Shown here in pieces: positions 53,801 to 59,800 of a stretch of DNA of 64,000 nucleotides. Position numbers and translations under genes: made by a program. Positions within the stretch are counted from its first letter, which is position 1. The number at the start of each line of letters is the position of its first letter. The stretch comes from Gordionus sp. m RMFG-2023. Lineage: Eukaryota; Nematomorpha; Gordioida; Chordodea; Parachordodidae. A model generated the notes under the pieces. The model was not told where the DNA came from and made no database searches. It was given only the letters and a program-made list of their open reading frames with translations. The stretch covers positions 27,823,120 to 27,887,119 of the forward strand of contig NC_088778.1 of the NCBI RefSeq assembly GCF_954871325.1. Reading direction: 5' to 3'.

Positions 53801-56800
53801 TTTAGATTAATACGCCCAGTCATCATTTAAAAAATATATTATTTCGTGGTTTTAGAGTTGTTTCCTCCGGACCAATCGGTGAGGGGCGGACCCTCGGTCA
53901 TCATTTTTAATAAAGCAATTGCCATAGTTTTGGAGGAGCTTGTACTCTCCACCCCTAGTTTTAAAATATTTGATTATAATTTTTAAATCTAACGTGTATT
54001 TGTGTGAAATGTTTTATTAAAATTAATTATTTGAATTGAATAATTTTACCCCAAGCTCACTCTGTAACTGTCTTACCTCATGCCCTACCAAACGAGGAGT
54101 TACATAGTATTCCTTTTATAAAACCCCACATTTTTAATTTAGTTATATATTTTTTATTAACGTTGTTTATTGAAGTAAATCAGTAAATTACAGCAGATAA
54201 GAATGGTACAATACTTAACTTATTCGTTAAAATGTAGTTTGAAACTTTGTTGAATACAAATCAACCTGTGACATGCCATTTTAGTTTCCCATATAAAATT
54301 TTTTTATACTTAATTATAAAAGTTTTTCTTAAAATTTTAATGGAAATTATTTTTAGGAAAAACCAAAATGATGTGTCAGCAGTTGATTTTTATGGATATA
54401 CACTTAAATGAATTGAATGAATCATCAGTGTCTAGGTAGCAATTGGCCATTAATAAATGATTGAAGACAACAACATTTTATTGGCATCATCTATTTAATA
54501 TAAAATTTTATGATGATCTAATCTAATTTGTATTATTTATAATTAACTAACACAGATAAACATCTACATCATATAGCGGATAGAAAGCTTAGAATCACTC
54601 GCACGTTTCGCAACCCAGAAGGTTCCACTCAGTGCAAAATCGCCGCATTTGAGTCGATTTTTAAAAACGGCTAACTTAGTATTTTATTTAGAAAAATATC
54701 ATGCAACCCTTTATATTATACCCGTAGATGGCTCAATGGTTTGGACATTTATTAGCGAAATTTCGAGGCTCGGGCAATATTTTTCTGGCTAAAATATTAA
54801 GTTGGTCGTTTTTAAAAATCGACTCAAATGGAGCGATTTTACATCTCCCACACTGATAATTTTTTTTTTTTAAACAATTGATTAATCATAGACAATTTGA
54901 ATTTATTTGTTTTTCTATATTATATTTCGCTTATATCGCACCAATGCTTTGAATTTAAACATTAATTCTGTATATTGTTAAACGCCAAAAGGGAAAAACG
55001 AAAAATAAAAGAACATAAGTTATTAAATCAAAGAATTTTTTTTGCTTTGCATAGTTAATGAAAAATTTTCGCGTTTTTAGGTAAAGAATTCATCCGAATC
55101 GAAACAGTCAGAAATCCAGGCGTTATCGAGGCTTACCTGCGTATCAGGGAAAGCAAGGATCCCGAACTGTTGGCCTATTTTTCTAGGTTAATATAAAAAT
55201 TTGTATATTTAATATATCGTAACTTATTTTAAACTAATCCCACTATAAATTGATACGTTTGCTTTCGATTAATTTTTTTTCCAGTAAATTGTCGATTTAA
55301 AAAGAATATAACAAAGTTCATTTTACAGCCAGCCTGTCCCAAATTTTGATATTCATAGGGTCCCAAGTAGGCGGATCCTAGACGGATCCCCAAAATTTCG
55401 CAACCTTAATCAGGCTTAGTCGGGCCCGGGCATCGTCTTTTACAAAATTATTATTTTTTAAATCATATGACTTCGTATATTTATTTCACCCCCCCCCCCC
55501 ACCACCACCCACATCAATCAACTTTTAAAGACCGGATGAAAGCAAGAAGCAGGAAATGTTGAAAGAAAAGCGTCGAATAGTCGATCAACTTAAACGACTT
55601 AGGGCCAAGGAAGAAAGGTAATTTTTTAAAAAAAAAAAATCCAAAAAAGAAAAAAAAAATGGTTTTCAGTTTATCTCAGATTTTGAGAAGGGTTCTGGTT
55701 TATGACAATAAATCGAATCATCTGAAAACGAATCACACAACATTGTATGTAAATATTATATTACTCGCACTTTTGTTGGATCGGTTCCGGAAACGGTTCC
55801 TGAAAATTTTAAAATGGCTTTCGTCTCTAAAGGGTTATAACGACATTTCTAACCACTTAAAATCCTTCCGCCATGCACTTGAAGACGGAGTGGTGTTACA
55901 TTTATGAATAACAACTTTATATTGACCCTTAAGTCTTAAGTGTTTAGGTATTTTTTGAAAGATATGACAAACATTTTATCGTCAGTCTGGACCGGACCTA
56001 CTCTGTAGGTATTAACATATACAACATTTTAGAGTATTATAATTTAATATTTAATTTGAAATAACATCTAACGAAAAGGCAGAGGCAGAGGATGATGCTG
56101 GACAACGACAATAATGCCAATGACCAAAACACTATTCTGGAGGGATTTACCAAGGGCAAGGATAAAGGCGGCAAGAAATATTACGTCAAAGGTCAACGCT
56201 CACTCCTCGGGAAGAAAAGTTACCTCGGGTCCAAGGGCGATATGAAGTTTCGCAAAAGTTTTGAAGGCGATTCGACCGATTACAACAAAACGCTCGAAAG
56301 AAAAGTTAAGGTGGAAAGTGGGCAAGCGGAAACGGACGCGGGTGGCGATAAGAACCCGATGGGGGAAGACGGTTCCGGCGATTCCAGCCAAAGGGTAGCC
56401 TTTTTATGTTGAATTTTTTTTATTACATATATTTTATATTAAATATTTATGTAAATGATTTGCAATACAACGTTCCTCTAGGTGAAATGTGGGGCCTGCG
56501 GTAGTACCGGTCACATGAAAACGAATAGACTGTGCCCACTATACGAGAAGTCGGGTAAAGCTAGCATACCCGTAGCCATGACCTGGGAAGAACAGGAGAG
56601 TTTCGAGAAGAAGTTTCCAGCTGGGGACGAAGTCAGGGATCTGGTCAACGTCGAGGGAACTAAAATTATCTTATCCAAGACCATTATTGAACAGTTTTGA
56701 TTTGACGATATAATTTTTTTTTCCCTCACCCCCTCCCTATAAATATTACTCCGTTAAGTGATTAATTTGATTACTTTTGATTCGTAATTTCTTATTTTTT

Positions 56801-59800
56801 AGCCATTTTCGCAAACATGGCCCCGTGAATCAATATCGGGTTTTCTTTAATTATTTGATCTTAATTAAAGCTCAATTTAGTAGATTTATAACCGCGCATG
56901 ACAAAAGCATTTATATTACCTATATTTTTTGATTACAATTATAATATCAATTTCCGGTTTTCTATCCACATTTAAAAATATTGATTTCCGGCTTTCTATC
57001 CACATTTAAAAATATCGATTTCCTGTTATTTATAATCCCCATTCATCTATATTTTAACAGCTACGACAACGTTCGCAAAAAGTCTCTCATTCTCAAATTT
57101 CCCAAAAAAAGACCTTTCACGCCTCCGCACCTCGACGCGGATAAAAAATTGGCCAAAAAATTGAAACGCGAAAAAATGAGTCACGATAAAAGTTTGCATC
57201 AAACAAATTTATAAAATAAAAATAATCCCCTTTTCATTTTTATTTATATCAGCGACGTGTAAGCCGTCAAAATTTTAAGCTACTCCTGGATTTGTATATT
57301 GATCATTTAAGCAGTTTTTTTTTTGCAAATTGAAAGAGAATTTATAAACACATGAGCAGTAAATAAGTGCTGTTAAACGGCTCGATTTGTCAATTTTTAA
57401 AAAAGGGCTGCCTACCCTTCGAGATTTCACTAATAGATGTCCTAACCTCTATGCCATCTATGAGCAAAATCTTTAGTCTTGCGTTATATTTTTCTCGGTA
57501 AAATATTGATAAAGCCGTTTTTTAGAAAAAATCGGCTCAAAACGAACCGTTTTACAACACTATCAGTAAATGATTATTAAATGGTTCATTCTATACGATT
57601 TTCCCGCTTATAAATTTTTTTTGGACCGAATTTTTATTAAGTGGGAGAAAGAATATGATGAAATAAAATATTTAAATCGAGTTTGATAGAACATTTTTAT
57701 AAAAATTTATATTATTATATAGAAAATCGATGATAATACAATTACATTTTGTATATCTTGTTTAAATGTGTTATCAAGTGCTTCGATCGAGATAATTGTT
57801 GAAAAAGTGTTTATAAGATTTATGGAAATATATTAACAATTATTGATAGATCATAACAAATCTTAAAAATGGAAATTATGTTTATTGGGAGAGGGGGTGG
57901 CGACTTATAGCTTATGAATTTATATGATAAATATTTTTTTTATTCGTTGTTCATTTCATTTCATTTCAATTGAAATTTTTATGTTTAATCTTAGAATTTA
58001 TAGGTCGCTAGGACAGAAATATTTTTTGATAATAATTATCTATTTCAACAATTACCTTGTAATAAAAATCATTTTTGAAAGTTGAGAATGGCTCTAGTTT
58101 AAGCTGGATTCATATTGGGATCCGATGCCACTTAACAGCTGATCGATCTTTAAAATCTGTTTATGAGATTAATTTTTTTTCTCTTTATAATAATCCAAGA
58201 ATCTTTGATTTTATGAAAAATCGATCCCATTTTATAAGATTTAAAATAAAATCAATCAGCTGTTAAATCGTGTTGTACCGAATTTTACTATGAATTCAAA
58301 ATGAAACGATACTTTAATAAGTGAATTACTATTTAGGAAAAGTAGCATTTGCATACTCAAAAAAAATTAAAAACATGAATAAAGGAAATATCTTTTTTAC
58401 TGAAAGATTAAGTTATTAAAATAAAATTAATGCCCCAATATGCAAATTAAATATATTATATCAAAAAAAATTTTTTTTCATAAAAATGAAATTATCACCA
58501 AAGGGTCTGGCACAATCGGCAAAAAATCAACGCCTACCGATGGTTCTCATATAAAGAAATATAATAAAAGCGTAGCCCATCACCTCGCCGCCTCCGCCAA
58601 ATATCGTCGGGAAAAGAAACTGATGACTTCCGGCAAGAGTTCTTCCGGTAAAAAGTATCACCATCATAACATCGGCCATACAAGAGGTAAATAATTATAG
58701 CTTTTTTAAAAAAAAAATTTAAGCAAAAAATGTCTTGATTCTTATGAATGAATGATAAAAAAGTTACAGAAATTGAAATTTAAATAACATTTCAAAAACA
58801 TTCTACCCGACTTTTTAAAAAAAAACAGAACATACGCCATTAATATTTTAGATATGAGAGATTTGCGTGCCGATGCCGTTATTTTGTGTTTATTAAAAAA
58901 ATATATAGGTACCACTCTTGTAATGATAAAAACCTTAAAAATTTCTTCCCTAACAATGTCTATTGCGAAGTTTCCCTCTATTTACTATCATTTAAAGTAT
59001 TCTTCATAATTGCATTAGTTGATATGACAACATATAATTTTCCTTCATTAAATATATCTACTGCTTTTTGAATTCGATCCGATATAAGATCGAAATTGTC
59101 TTGAGGAAGTGATAAATTAGCTTGCGAAGTCTAAAAAAAATACTTAATTATTACTTTAATAAATTAATTTTTTTTTGGTAAAACAGGCTTTGAAGATTTT
59201 ATTGATATATTGGTAGGATATATTTGTTAACGTAGAAGATATATTTAATGAATCATGGAGAGTACTTTAGATAAATGTAAATAACAGGCCCGATTCTAGC
59301 TTCACCCATTTGGGCAGGGGGGAGGGCAGATAAAAATTTTGGAGGGACAGTTAAAAAAAATTTTCTAGAACGAATATGTTATTTGAACACAAAATTGAAA
59401 TATACGATTTTATTTTATTTGAAATATACCAAATATAAAAATTTACAAAAAAATATAATTATGATAAAATATGTTTATAAAAATAGAGGGAAAATGAGAA
59501 TTGATAGTTGGGAAGAAATAAGTTGATTTAAATGATATAACAAATATTATATAATAACTTTGATATAGTTTAATTGGCTATAATACATGTTAAGGAGTTA
59601 ATTATAAAATATATGTAATTAAGAAAATATTGGTAACTATATTACAATTTGATCGCAGCTTATTTGATAGAACATTTGGAAATGCATTTTTGTATGGGTA
59701 TAGAAACTTGACAAAATCTGACGTAACTCATTTATAATTTTCTAAATTTTGCAAATCATTTTTTTAACAATCTGAATTTCATTTACTAATCCCTCTTAAA

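Noticed and set aside
53844-53950. Possible TAF1 exon ([12 protein letters not shown])
   Set aside because: Does not match the family, and exon 20 at 54556 joins exon 19 in phase without it.
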